Positions 16,287-26,895 of a stretch of DNA of 64,000 nucleotides are shown piece by piece (within the stretch, counting starts at the first letter, position 1; each line of letters begins with the position of its first letter). Made by a program: the position numbers and the translations under genes. The stretch comes from Sphaerobacter thermophilus DSM 20745 (lineage in GTDB: Bacteria; Chloroflexota; Chloroflexia; Thermomicrobiales; Thermomicrobiaceae). The stretch spans positions 124,001 to 188,000 of the forward strand of contig NC_013523.1 of assembly GCF_000024985.1 (NCBI RefSeq). The letters run 5' to 3'. Under the pieces are notes generated by a model. It had not been told where the DNA came from. It did not search any database and saw only the letters and a list, made by a program, of their open reading frames with translations.

Positions 16287-17492
16287 TCAGGAGGTGAGGG
16301 CGGCGCGCATGTCGTGGGCCCAGGCGATGGCGTCGAGGTAGGCTGCCGCGAGGACGTGGGGCTCAACGCCCGGCAGGTCGATGGCGTCCCACTCGGCGCG
16401 TTCGTACGCCAGGACCGCTTGCAGGGTCGCTCCCAGCGGCCCGGTGCCCTCCAGCAGCGCCTGCTCCAACTCATCCGAGAGCGGCAGCCGCTCCAGCACT
16501 TCGGCCATCGGGGCGTCGAGCAGCGCGTCGAGCACTGAGAAGAGCCCGGCGGTGAAGTACATGTCCTTGTTGGGGACGCGCTGCGCGCGAGCCAGCATCT
16601 CGCACATGCGCCCGCGCACCATTGCCGTGGTCATCAACTCGGTCGGCTTGTCCTCCACGCTCGCCATCGCGATCAATGTCACCCAGGTGGCGACGAGCCG
16701 GGTACCGAGGAGGATGAGCGCCTGGCGGATCGACTCGACCTTCGTCGGGCGGGCGTAGAATGCCGAGTTGATCAGCCGCAGCACCTTGTAGCTGAGCGAG
16801 ACGTCTTGCGCGATCAGGGCCTCCAGCTCGGAGAAGTCGGTTTCCGGGTCTTGCAACTTGGCCAGCAGTAGCAAGACCGCGAGCCGGTTGCCCGGTATCC
16901 GGCGCTCGCGGACGAGGTCCGGCTTGCAGAAGAAGTAGCCCTGGTAGTAGTCGAACCCGAGTTCGCGGCAGAACGCCAGGTCGTCGTGCGTCTCGACTTT
17001 CTCCGCCAGGAGGCGCACGTTGTATCCCCGCAGGCGCCGCACGTTGGCCTCAACCCCGGGCCGTCCGAGTGCCTGGAGATCCAGCTTGACGATGGTCGCC
17101 GTCTCAACCAGCGGTCGGAGGCTGTCACGGAAGTCGAAGTCGTCGAGCGCCACGGTGTACCCGGCTTCGCGCAGCCCGCGAACAGCCCCCACCAGATCGT
17201 CGTCCGCTGGCGCGCTCTCCAGAATCTCCAGCACGACCCGGTCGGGTGGGAGGGCCGTGGGGTAGCCGCCGAGGACGAAGTTGTGCGTCAGGTTGATGAA
17301 GGCGTGGGCGTCGCCAACCAGGCGGTCGAGGCCGATCTCGACCAGGGCGTTGAGCACCACGTCGGAGGTGGCGCGCTCGCCATCGACGATGGTCGCCTGG
17401 CCGGGCTCGGCCGAGCGGAAGAGCAGCTCATAGCCGAACACGCGGAGATCGCGGTCGTAGATCGGTTGCCGACCGATGAGGACCTCTGTCAT
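16287..17492 (-). CDS. EAL-like/HDOD signalling protein (YuxH/CdgJ type)
   Basis: About 401 residues from ATG 17492, preceded by GAGGCGAC. The N-terminal half is a degenerate EAL domain: GYELLFRS replaces EAL, followed by INLTHNF, VVLEILES, ALDDFDF, LLAEKVET and YYQGYFFCKP. Several metal ligands of active c-di-GMP phosphodiesterases are altered, so it is probably catalytically dead. The C-terminal half (about residues 205-400) is an HDOD domain (LEALIAQDVSLSYKVLRLINSA). Such proteins act as signalling scaffolds. There are no flagellar or cyclase genes nearby. Confidence 0.85.
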   Translation of the reverse strand: MTEVLIGRQPIYDRDLRVFGYELLFRSAEPGQATIVDGERATSDVVLNALVEIGLDRLVGDAHAFINLTHNFVLGGYPTALPPDRVVLEILESAPADDDLVGAVRGLREAGYTVALDDFDFRDSLRPLVETATIVKLDLQALGRPGVEANVRRLRGYNVRLLAEKVETHDDLAFCRELGFDYYQGYFFCKPDLVRERRIPGNRLAVLLLLAKLQDPETDFSELEALIAQDVSLSYKVLRLINSAFYARPTKVESIRQALILLGTRLVATWVTLIAMASVEDKPTELMTTAMVRGRMCEMLARAQRVPNKDMYFTAGLFSVLDALLDAPMAEVLERLPLSDELEQALLEGTGPLGATLQAVLAYERAEWDAIDLPGVEPHVLAAAYLDAIAWAHDMRAALTS

Positions 17493-17813
17493 GTCGCCTC
17501 GACCTTCTCCACCTCTCACCAGTCGCCGCGAATGTACGCGATGGCTCCGGCGATTAGGAAGGATGCTCCTCCAGATCCCATCCTATGCCGCGGGCTAACA
17601 ACGGGGCAATATCGGAGAGAGCGTACACCCAGAGATCAGGACCGATGGGTGGGGTCGATCATGTAGGGGAGGAGCGTCTGCGCGTGGTTGGCCGCGGAGA
17701 GCGCGTTCCCAGGGAACGGCGGCGTCGGCGGAGGTTTGCCCGGCCCCGTGGGAGTCAGGGGCCGGGCGGAACGATGATGCGTCCGAGCGGCGGGAATACC
17801 GCCGGTCAGTGAA
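17493..17813. other. Intergenic region with a terminator-like hairpin
   Basis: This 321-base gap lies between the HDOD gene start and the M20 gene stop, both leftward. The only clear structure is the GC-rich hairpin at 17737-17766 (CCCGGCCCC against GGGGCGCCGGG with a one-base bulge), about 50 bases past the M20 stop and probably its terminator. No gene or clear promoter was recognised. Confidence 0.45.
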
Positions 17814-19025
17814 CTACTGGGCGGCGAGCTTGTCCCAGTTGCGATGCTCCTCCTTGGCCGCGGCCAGCAGCTCGGGCTCCAGGAAGAGATCGAGCGCGGT
17901 CAGCGCCATGGCCTTGGAGACCTTGATCAACTGCTCGTACCCGAACTCGGACCCGGAGGCATCTACCACCTGCTGGGAGTGGCCCGGGATCGGCTCTTTG
18001 CTGATGGCGAAGCTGCCGGTGACGGCGGGCATCAGGTAGCTGATGTTGCCGAAGTCGGTGGAGTACATGCCGCGGCCGGGATCGCGCGGGCTGATCTCCA
18101 TGCCCACGGCCTCCATGTTCTCCCGGTAGCGCTTGCCGATCACGTAGCTGGGGCGCATGTCGTAGCAGATCTCGTGCTCGGTGATCTTCACCTCGGTGCC
18201 GGTCATCAGTGCGGCGCCCTCGGCGATCTTCTTCACCTTGTCGAGCAGTTCCTCCAGGTAGGCGCGCGAGGCGGCGCGGACGTAGAACTTGGCAGCGGCG
18301 TACTTGGGGACCACGTTCGCGGCGTCGCCGCCGTGGGTGATGATCCCGTGGATGCGGGACTCCATGTGGATGTGCTGGCGCAGGGCGTCGATGCCGGTGA
18401 AGAGCTTGATCACGCCGTTCAGAGCATTGGCGCCGTTGTAGGGGTCGGCCGCGGCGTGGGCGGGCTTGCCGAAGTACTCGAAGTCGACATGGGCGACCGC
18501 GAGGCAGGTGCCCTCCGGCCACTCGACCGGCGCGTCGGTGCGGTCGCCGCCGTGGTGGACCATGAGGGAGGCGTCGACATCGTTGAAGATGCCGGCCTCG
18601 GCCAGGCGGACCTTCCCGGCCCCGCCCTCTTCGGCCGGGGTGCCAATCACCTCGAAGATCCCGTTGAGGTGGTCCATGACGGCGCCGAGGCCGATAGCAG
18701 CCGCCAGCCCCGAGGCCGCGATCAGGTTGTGGCCGCAGCCGTGGCCGATGCCGGGCAGCGCGTCGTACTCGGCCAGGACGGCGATGACGGGCCCGTCGCC
18801 CCGGCCGTGGCGCGCCGCGACGAAGGCGGTTTCCAGGCCGCCCGCGGGCTTCTCCACCTCGTAGCCGAACTCCCGGATGCTGGAGGCGAGTAGGGCGGAT
18901 GCCTTGTACTCCTGATAGCCGATCTCCGGGTTCACCCGGATCGTCTCGGCGACCTCCAGGATCCGGTCGCGGTGCTGATCGATGGCCTCGATCACCTTCC
19001 GGCGCAGTTCTTCACGGTCCGCCAT
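17814..19025 (-). CDS. M20 family amidohydrolase (M20D, AbgB-like)
   Basis: A 403-residue cytoplasmic metallo-aminoacylase-type hydrolase. The start at 19025 follows GGAGGGACGTC; the frame upstream is not protein-like. EYDALPGIGHGCGHNLIAASG supplies the metal-site Cys and His residues, GTPAEEGGAGK the catalytic Glu pair and VHHGG another ligand. It matches the M20D group, which hydrolyses N-acyl amino acids, p-aminobenzoyl-glutamate or amidohydrolase substrates. Length and motif order are normal. Substrate cannot be deduced. Confidence 0.88.
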   Translation of the reverse strand: MADREELRRKVIEAIDQHRDRILEVAETIRVNPEIGYQEYKASALLASSIREFGYEVEKPAGGLETAFVAARHGRGDGPVIAVLAEYDALPGIGHGCGHNLIAASGLAAAIGLGAVMDHLNGIFEVIGTPAEEGGAGKVRLAEAGIFNDVDASLMVHHGGDRTDAPVEWPEGTCLAVAHVDFEYFGKPAHAAADPYNGANALNGVIKLFTGIDALRQHIHMESRIHGIITHGGDAANVVPKYAAAKFYVRAASRAYLEELLDKVKKIAEGAALMTGTEVKITEHEICYDMRPSYVIGKRYRENMEAVGMEISPRDPGRGMYSTDFGNISYLMPAVTGSFAISKEPIPGHSQQVVDASGSEFGYEQLIKVSKAMALTALDLFLEPELLAAAKEEHRNWDKLAAQ

Positions 19026-19298
19026 GACGTCCCTCCGTCCGCCTGGGGGCGGTTTGGCGCCTGTCCCGCCCCCTCTCGGTTGTTTCCGCTCGGGGGAAAA
19101 TAGCACTACTAATAGGGGGTGCCAAGAGGGCCGATCCGGGCATGGAACATGCGTATGAATCAGTAGGGCCGGCGCATTGACGTAGCGTCCGGGCCAGGCA
19201 GCGACCGGCCCAGCCGGTCCGGCGGCATTCTCGCTCCGACGTGCCACCGCCGGCCGGCACCGATTTCGCAAACCCCGTTCTATTCCTCTCCTCCTCAG

Positions 19299-19333
19299 CG
19301 AGGAAGCGGCCGTTGGCGGCGGCCGCTTCCTCG
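19299..19333. terminator. Perfect 14-bp stem hairpin in a 507-base gap
   Basis: CGAGGAAGCGGCCG (19299-19312) pairs perfectly with 19320-19333 around a 7-nt loop. It lies in the gap 19026-19532 between the leftward M20 gene and the stop of the leftward YyaL gene. A terminator for the YyaL transcript is possible, though another hairpin lies nearer. There is no U-tract. Nothing else was recognised in 19026-19298. Confidence 0.45.
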
Positions 19334-19369
19334 TGTTAAGGGAAGGTGCGTGTGGGGCGTGGTGTGTGT

Positions 19370-19517
19370 TGCGTCATACGTCACACGTCACACGTCATGC
19401 GTCATGCATCCCCCTCACCCCCAAGCCCCCTCTCGGACGGAGCCCACAAGGGGAGAGGGGGTGATCGCCTTGACCGTGCACGATCTTCCCCCTCTCCCAA
19501 GGTTGGGAGAGGGGGTC
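19370..19517. repeat. Composite repeat: ACGTCACACGTCATGCGTC words plus CTCTCCC hairpin
   Basis: Six words of the CGTCACACGTC / CGTCATGCGTC type are followed by CCCCTCACCCCCAAGCCCC, CTCTCGGACGGAGCCC, and CCCCTCTCCCAAGG against a GGGAGAGGGG arm. The last hairpin (about 19490-19513) sits 20 bases past the YyaL stop and could terminate it. Same family as 12943-13085 and 40097-40250. Confidence 0.7.
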
Positions 19518-19532
19518 AGGGGGTGAGGGCCG

Positions 19533-21590
<2,058 letters not shown>

Positions 21591-21684
21591 GTCGGTCTCC
21601 TGTCAGGAAGGGGGTACAGCAGAGGAGCCGAGGCGTCGCTCCCGGCTCCTCCAGCATAGCAGATACGGTTCCAGGCAGGCTGAA

Positions 21685-22008
21685 TCAGAGACCGCCCGTC
21701 GCCTCCAGCAGGTCGGTGCCGATGGGGCGCGGGCGCGGGGAGGCTGCGCCCTCCGCGAGGCACGCGATGATGTCCGCGATTCGCCCCTCCGGGAGCGCGC
21801 GTTGGGTATACTGCACCACGCCGTCGAGGGTGAACCCCTCGGCCAGGGTGAAGCGGACGCCCGGGGAGACTTCCCGCTGGAACATGAAGCAGACCGATCC
21901 GGGCCGGCCGGCAACGATCTGCACACTGTCGGTGTCGGCCGTGAGGGTGACGGTATCACCGCCCCGGGCCCGCAAACACTCCGTCAGGATCTCCGCTGTC
22001 GTCATCAT
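21685..22008 (-). CDS. Hypothetical protein, 107 residues
   Basis: An ORF of 107 residues in a gap between two better supported genes. It has two adjacent ATG codons at its start and only a weak purine-rich stretch upstream. The composition looks protein-like: soluble, mixed, with DTVTLTADTDSVQIVAGRPGSVCFMFQRE suggesting beta strands. No family was recognised. The 279 bases upstream (22009-22287) contain nothing I can identify. Confidence 0.5.
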   Translation of the reverse strand: MMTTAEILTECLRARGGDTVTLTADTDSVQIVAGRPGSVCFMFQREVSPGVRFTLAEGFTLDGVVQYTQRALPEGRIADIIACLAEGAASPRPRPIGTDLLEATGGL

Positions 22009-22287
22009 GGCTCGTCTTTCTCGGCACCACCGGTGGCCGTGCCACCTGGTGGCGCTGCGGGAACCGATTCGGCCAACCGATAGCCAAGGAGCGCAGATTC
22101 CGTGCCGGACTGCGGCGGGGCATGCTGATCCGGCACCGGATTCAGCTCTCGTGGAACGATCCGGCGAATGGCCCCAGCGTCGACGCCTACGCTTCGCTCC
22201 GGCTCAGGTCAGCCGGACCGACGACATGCGTGACGACGCAGCGGGAGACGGCGTGGATATTCGTGCTGGTCGTGCTCGGTTGAGCGT

Positions 22288-23040
22288 CTACGGCGTCATG
22301 GCGGTCTCCTCCGGATGTGCGACGACAATCAGCCGGTGATCGTTGACGAGCGGCGGCCAGCACGAGACGAGCGTCACGCGCTCGTCCTCGGTTGGGCCGA
22401 TGAACGCGCCGGCCGCGAGCCGCTCGGCGAGTGAGGCGCCACGCTCCTTCCGGTAGTGGATCTCCGTCACCCGATAGCGGTGCACCGTGCCGTCCTCGGT
22501 GCGGATCAGGACCGGATCACCGAGCGCGACCTGGTCCAACGTGCCGAAGACCGTACCCTTCCAGTCGCTGTGTCCGGCGATCACGATGTTGCCCGGCTCT
22601 CCCGGACGGGCCGACGTGTCATGGTAGCCTGCCGCGTACTCGGCGACCTCCCACTCCAGGACGGGCTGCCCATCGATGGTGATGACGTGGCTCGTGACCG
22701 GCACGATGCCGACATCGATCGCCGCCGAGGGGATCGACAGATGGGTCGGAGCGGCACGCCGAGCCTCCGGATCCACCGGGCTCGCACCGTCCGCCGTGGC
22801 GGGAAGGTCGGTGCGTGCCCGGTTGGCCGGCTCCGGGTCGGTGCTGCCGGACTGCGACGCGACGGCGCCTGTCACGTCGGCCTCCGGGGTCTGTGTCGCT
22901 CCGGGCGCGGCGGTGGGCTCGACGAGCGTCCAGATCGCCGCTGCCAGGGCGACACATCCGATCCCGAAGAGCGCCCTGCGGAGCAGCGTCCGGGCAAGCG
23001 TGTCGCCGTTGCGTGTCCGTTCCTCAGGTGCCTGCGTCAT
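22288..23040 (-). CDS. Sortase
   Basis: A 250-residue membrane-anchored transpeptidase. A single N-terminal helix (about residues 22-40) is followed by a Pro/Ala/Thr-rich stretch and the sortase domain from about residue 98. The catalytic triad is visible: His in NIVIAGHSDW, Cys in VTLVSCWPP (TLxSC instead of the common TLxTC) and Arg in DHRLIVVA. It lies 132 bases downstream of the LPVTG-ended protein at 23173-24975, its likely substrate. The short linker and single helix resemble class D/E sortases, but the class is not certain. Confidence 0.9.
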   Translation of the reverse strand: MTQAPEERTRNGDTLARTLLRRALFGIGCVALAAAIWTLVEPTAAPGATQTPEADVTGAVASQSGSTDPEPANRARTDLPATADGASPVDPEARRAAPTHLSIPSAAIDVGIVPVTSHVITIDGQPVLEWEVAEYAAGYHDTSARPGEPGNIVIAGHSDWKGTVFGTLDQVALGDPVLIRTEDGTVHRYRVTEIHYRKERGASLAERLAAGAFIGPTEDERVTLVSCWPPLVNDHRLIVVAHPEETAMTP

Positions 23041-23172
23041 GGTTCGTATCCCTCTGCCGTTTCACCGGTCTCCACCGGTCACTGGCCCGCTCACTGTCGT
23101 CTGGAGACGAGTTGAGCGGCGCCGGGTGAGGTCGGGGAAGGTGCGCACGCGCACCTTCCCCACCTGCCGGGG

Positions 23173-24975
23173 TTACCGCGGCTGTCGGGATAGACGCAGC
23201 CCACCAGCGATGCTGAGGAGGCCGAGGAACAGGAGCCACCAACCAGGGTTCATCCCGGAGTTCACCGGCGTCTCCGCAGCCGTCGCCACGACCGGCTGAC
23301 CTGTCACCGGCAGCAGGCTCGGGATAGCGTCGACGTCCGCCTTCGGGGCGGCGTGGGCGATGGGGCTCACCCGACCACGGCCGGTGCTGGGGCCACCCGG
23401 GCCACCGTGATGGCCGGTGCCGGGGCCGACGGTCCCGTCGCCATCCGAGCCGTCGCCGGTGCCGTTGCCGTCACCGTCTCCGGCGCCATCCCCGTTGTCG
23501 CCAGTACCATCGTCGGTACCGTCATCGTCGGAGCCATTCCCAGCGCCGGGGTCGGTGCCGTCGCCCGGCTCATCGTCATCGCCGGTGCCGTTGTCGCCAC
23601 CGTTGTCTCCGTTGCCGGGGTCGTCGCCGTTGTCGTCCCCGTTGCCCGGATCGTCACCATTGTCGTCGCCGTTACCCGGGTCGTCGCCGTTGTCGTCCCC
23701 GTTGCCCGGATCGTCACCATTGTCGTCGCCATTCCCCGGGTCGTCACCGTTGTCATCCCCGTTGCCCGGGTCGTCGCCATTCCCGGGGTCATCCCCGTTA
23801 CCAGGATCATCCCCGTTGCCCGGGTCGTCCGGCGTGACGCACCCGTCCCCCGACTCGGTCGGGAGCAGCCCCAGGTTCAGGCAGACGTCCGCGCCGACAC
23901 CGATGTCGCCAACGCCGGCGTCGATCCCGGCGTCAACGACCAGGTCGAGCAGACCTCCGCCTGGACCCGAGCCGCAGCGGTCATCCTGGGTGCCCAGGAC
24001 GACGGCATCCAGGCACACGTCAGTGTCCAGATCGATGGGCGGTAGCCCGTCGACCAGCCCGATGTTCGTGTCGAGGTCGAGGTCCACGACGGCGCCGATG
24101 AGCCCGCTCTGACCCGAACCTGGCTCGTCGGCACAGTTGTCGGTGCCGTTGACCAGCGCCCCGAGATCGAGGCACAGATCGGCGTCCACATCCGGCTGCT
24201 CCGAGTCGGGACCGAGCGGCAGATCGATATCGAGGCCGACCTGGGCCGTACCATCGAGCAGCCCCGAGCCCGGCTGATCGGTGCAGCTATCGGTGCCGTC
24301 GATCAGCGCTCCAACGTCGAGGCAGATATCGGCGTTCACGCTCGACGAGTTGGGCCCCAGCGGCAGATCGATGCCGATGTTGAGATCGATGTCGCTATCG
24401 AGCAGGCCCGCGTCGGGAGCGTCGGACGGCGTGCAGTCAGCGCTCACCTGAGCCCCGAGCACGTCCACGGTGCCGCACACGTCGATGTCGACGATGGGGC
24501 CCGCCGTCGGGTCGGACAGGTTCGTGCTGAGATCGACGGTCGGCGCGACGGTGATCACGCCGGGCACATCGATCGTCGGCGTCCCATCACCGACGACCTG
24601 ATCGACGACGTCATCGACGATGTCGACCACGTTGTCGACCAGCCCGGTGATGGCGTTCTCGGTGTTCTGGCCAGTCTGGCCGAGAACGCCGTCGAGCGTG
24701 TTGATCGCCATGCCGGTGAGTCCGTTCACGGCGGTGGTGGTCTCAGTGTTCCCGGCGGCGTTCTCCTGCACCAGCGACTCAGTGGTATTCGTGACAACCG
24801 TGACGGTTCCGTCCGTGACGGCGGTAACGGTCTGGTTTACTGCCTCGATGGTCGCGTCCAGGTCCAGTCCCAAGCCTTCCTGAGCCTGCGCGGTTTCGGC
24901 CGTCATGGCGTCCGCGACCAGCAGGCCGAGGACCAGGGCCACGACCATGCCGAGGCCGGCAAAGAACGTTCGCAT
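23173..24975 (-). CDS. Secreted repeat protein with C-terminal LPVTG sorting signal
   Basis: A 600-residue surface protein. It has an N-terminal signal peptide (hydrophobic residues about 5-25, AQA-type end). The middle has four to five units with the pattern DxCLDxGALxxGTDxC, paired cysteines suggesting disulfides. A low-complexity acidic region with NGDDPG units (about 23577-23830) follows. The end has LPVTG (residues 555-559, bases 23299-23313), a 19-residue spacer, a membrane helix WWLLFLGLLSIAGG and RQPR. That is a cell-wall sorting signal, with an unusually long gap between LPVTG and the helix. The sortase gene follows. Confidence 0.85.
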   Translation of the reverse strand: MRTFFAGLGMVVALVLGLLVADAMTAETAQAQEGLGLDLDATIEAVNQTVTAVTDGTVTVVTNTTESLVQENAAGNTETTTAVNGLTGMAINTLDGVLGQTGQNTENAITGLVDNVVDIVDDVVDQVVGDGTPTIDVPGVITVAPTVDLSTNLSDPTAGPIVDIDVCGTVDVLGAQVSADCTPSDAPDAGLLDSDIDLNIGIDLPLGPNSSSVNADICLDVGALIDGTDSCTDQPGSGLLDGTAQVGLDIDLPLGPDSEQPDVDADLCLDLGALVNGTDNCADEPGSGQSGLIGAVVDLDLDTNIGLVDGLPPIDLDTDVCLDAVVLGTQDDRCGSGPGGGLLDLVVDAGIDAGVGDIGVGADVCLNLGLLPTESGDGCVTPDDPGNGDDPGNGDDPGNGDDPGNGDDNGDDPGNGDDNGDDPGNGDDNGDDPGNGDDNGDDPGNGDDNGDDPGNGDNGGDNGTGDDDEPGDGTDPGAGNGSDDDGTDDGTGDNGDGAGDGDGNGTGDGSDGDGTVGPGTGHHGGPGGPSTGRGRVSPIAHAAPKADVDAIPSLLPVTGQPVVATAAETPVNSGMNPGWWLLFLGLLSIAGGLRLSRQPR

Positions 24976-25097
24976 GTCGGTGTACTCCTCGTATCCAGAT
25001 CTCCCTGGCTGTGTGGCCTGGGCGATCTGTCGGCATGTTCCGATGCAGTGGCTGCATGGCGAATCACACGGCGCGATTCACCACGCGGTGCACCGGT

Positions 25098-26735
25098 CTA
25101 GCCGGGAGGAGTCGGGATGGTTTGCAGGATGCCGCTGGGGATGCCGCTCCGAACCCACTGTTGGGCTTTGTGACCCGCAATGAGGCTCAGTATGGTCAAC
25201 AGGAGGATGGCCGCCAGCGGGCCCTGGAAGTCACCGGCGGACGCGCTGCTGTTGCTGGACGCCGACGAGCTCACCGGTGACGTAGGCGCCGGCGCAGGAG
25301 CCGTCGGGCCATTCGCCGGCAGCGGCGTGGATGGCACCGGCGACGGGGGCGCGCCGCGCAGGATGCGGTCGAGCTGCTGCGGACCGACCGGATTGGCCGC
25401 CGGATGCGCGCGCATCACCTCGAAGGGGACTACGACCAGCGACTGGCCCGTCGTGGTCGGCGACGCCGCGCCCAGGTCGGCTGGATTCGCCGTGACCAAG
25501 TCGGCTGGATTCGCCGTGCTCGGGCGGGTCGTGACCGGCGCCGGCGTCGCGCCACCGGTCGGCAGTGCTGGCGTTCGCGGGCTTGGGGTGGGCTGCGTGA
25601 TGGTGTCGCCCGGCACCGGCACGATCGGCGCGGTGCGATGTGGCGGTGTCAGACTCGGTTGCACAGGGTTTCCTGGCTGAGCCGGAATGACCGGCCACGC
25701 GGGCGCACCCGGCGCGGCGGGATCGCCCGGCACGCCCGGTATTGGAGTACCCGGACCGCCCGGCACCGAGGGAATCGGCTCCTCCGGCGTCGGCACCGGC
25801 GCCTCCGGTGTGCCCGGATTGTCGGGATCGGGCAGCGGCGCGCCCGGGTTACCCGGCGCGGGCGTCGTCGACCCGTTCGGCGGCGTCAGCGCATCGGTTA
25901 CCGGGTTGAGAATCGGATCAGTCAAGACCGGCACCGTGTTCCCCAGGATGGGTTCGGTAATCGGGGCGACCACGTCGTTCACCACCGTATTCACGGTGTC
26001 GGCGGTGCCACCCAGGATCGGGGCCAGCACCGGCTCTGACGGCAGGATCTGCTGAACCGGATCCAGCACCGGTTGGGTCGCCGGCAGCGTGTTCCCAACC
26101 GTGTCGATGAGGTCGGAGGGAACGGTGGTCAACGTCTCATCGACCAGCGGGACGGTCGTATCGACGATGGTGCCGGTCATGTCCACGAGCGGCGCAACCG
26201 GCTCGGTGACGGCGTTGACGAGGCTGGCCGCCGACTGCGCCGTTTGCTCGACACTGGTCGTGGTTTGCTGGAGAAGGTTCGGAACGAGTGTCTCGGGTGA
26301 CTGCTGGAGCGACGTGACAGCCGCGTCGACGATGTCGCCTACGGCCTGCGTCGTTCCTTCCACGGTATTGACGGTCGCGTCAACCACCGACGGCACGGTC
26401 GAGGGGTTGGTCAGGTTCCCGACGGTCTGGTTCACGCCGGTAGTCGTTGTGCCGACCGTTGTGTCGACGGCATCCGTCACCGGCGCCGCCGCCGGGATCA
26501 CCGTCGACACAATGTCGGTGACCGCGCCCGTGGTAGTCTCGACCACGTCGGTGAGGGTGTTGGTGAGGTCGCCGAGCAGCCCGCTGGCCTCCGCGTCCTC
26601 ACTGAAAGCGAAGGCGGCTGTGAGAGCGATGAGTATGGTGACGATGCGAACTGTTAGTCTCACAGTATCAGTATCGAATCCTGACGATACGGTATTGATG
26701 GGGCGATCATACGCTCTCCGACTCGTGGTTGACAT
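25098..26735 (-). CDS. Large secreted Thr/Val/Pro-rich repeat protein with C-terminal membrane helix
   Basis: Up to 545 residues from ATG 26735; a GTG at 26663 would also leave the signal sequence (RIVTILIALTAAFAFSEDAEA) intact. Residues about 50-290 consist of irregular Thr/Val/Asp-rich repeats with themes such as VxDTVxxTVxxxxxP. A Pro/Gly-rich spacer (about 290-430) and a Ser/Ala/Pro segment follow. The C-terminus has one helix (PLAAILLLTILSLIAG) and about 20 more residues. No LPxTG is present; PLPANG is the nearest string. It shares design and orientation with the LPVTG protein downstream, so it is probably another envelope protein of the same system. Confidence 0.7.
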   Translation of the reverse strand: MSTTSRRAYDRPINTVSSGFDTDTVRLTVRIVTILIALTAAFAFSEDAEASGLLGDLTNTLTDVVETTTGAVTDIVSTVIPAAAPVTDAVDTTVGTTTTGVNQTVGNLTNPSTVPSVVDATVNTVEGTTQAVGDIVDAAVTSLQQSPETLVPNLLQQTTTSVEQTAQSAASLVNAVTEPVAPLVDMTGTIVDTTVPLVDETLTTVPSDLIDTVGNTLPATQPVLDPVQQILPSEPVLAPILGGTADTVNTVVNDVVAPITEPILGNTVPVLTDPILNPVTDALTPPNGSTTPAPGNPGAPLPDPDNPGTPEAPVPTPEEPIPSVPGGPGTPIPGVPGDPAAPGAPAWPVIPAQPGNPVQPSLTPPHRTAPIVPVPGDTITQPTPSPRTPALPTGGATPAPVTTRPSTANPADLVTANPADLGAASPTTTGQSLVVVPFEVMRAHPAANPVGPQQLDRILRGAPPSPVPSTPLPANGPTAPAPAPTSPVSSSASSNSSASAGDFQGPLAAILLLTILSLIAGHKAQQWVRSGIPSGILQTIPTPPG

Positions 26736-26895
26736 AGCAAAGATGGGCTATCGGCACAGGACGAAAGCACCAGTACGCCCCGTGCCGAAGACACGCCATC
26801 GTGATGCGCAATGTCTTGGACGACGCGGTGGGATCCCCGTACACTGAGCCGAGCTGGAGCGGTGGCACTCCGGTGCGGCCGGAGAGGAGGGTGCG

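Noticed and set aside
16287-17492. Active c-di-GMP phosphodiesterase
   Set aside because: EAL is replaced by ELL and other metal-site motifs are altered; the HDOD fusion indicates a scaffold role.
23577-23830. Regular tandem repeats that could be a CRISPR array
   Set aside because: Period is 15-27 nt without unique spacers, and the stretch is in frame as NGDDPG codons of the LPVTG protein.
25098-26735. LPxTG sorting signal in the second repeat protein
   Set aside because: Nearest string is PLPANG, far from the helix and without Thr; not a valid motif.
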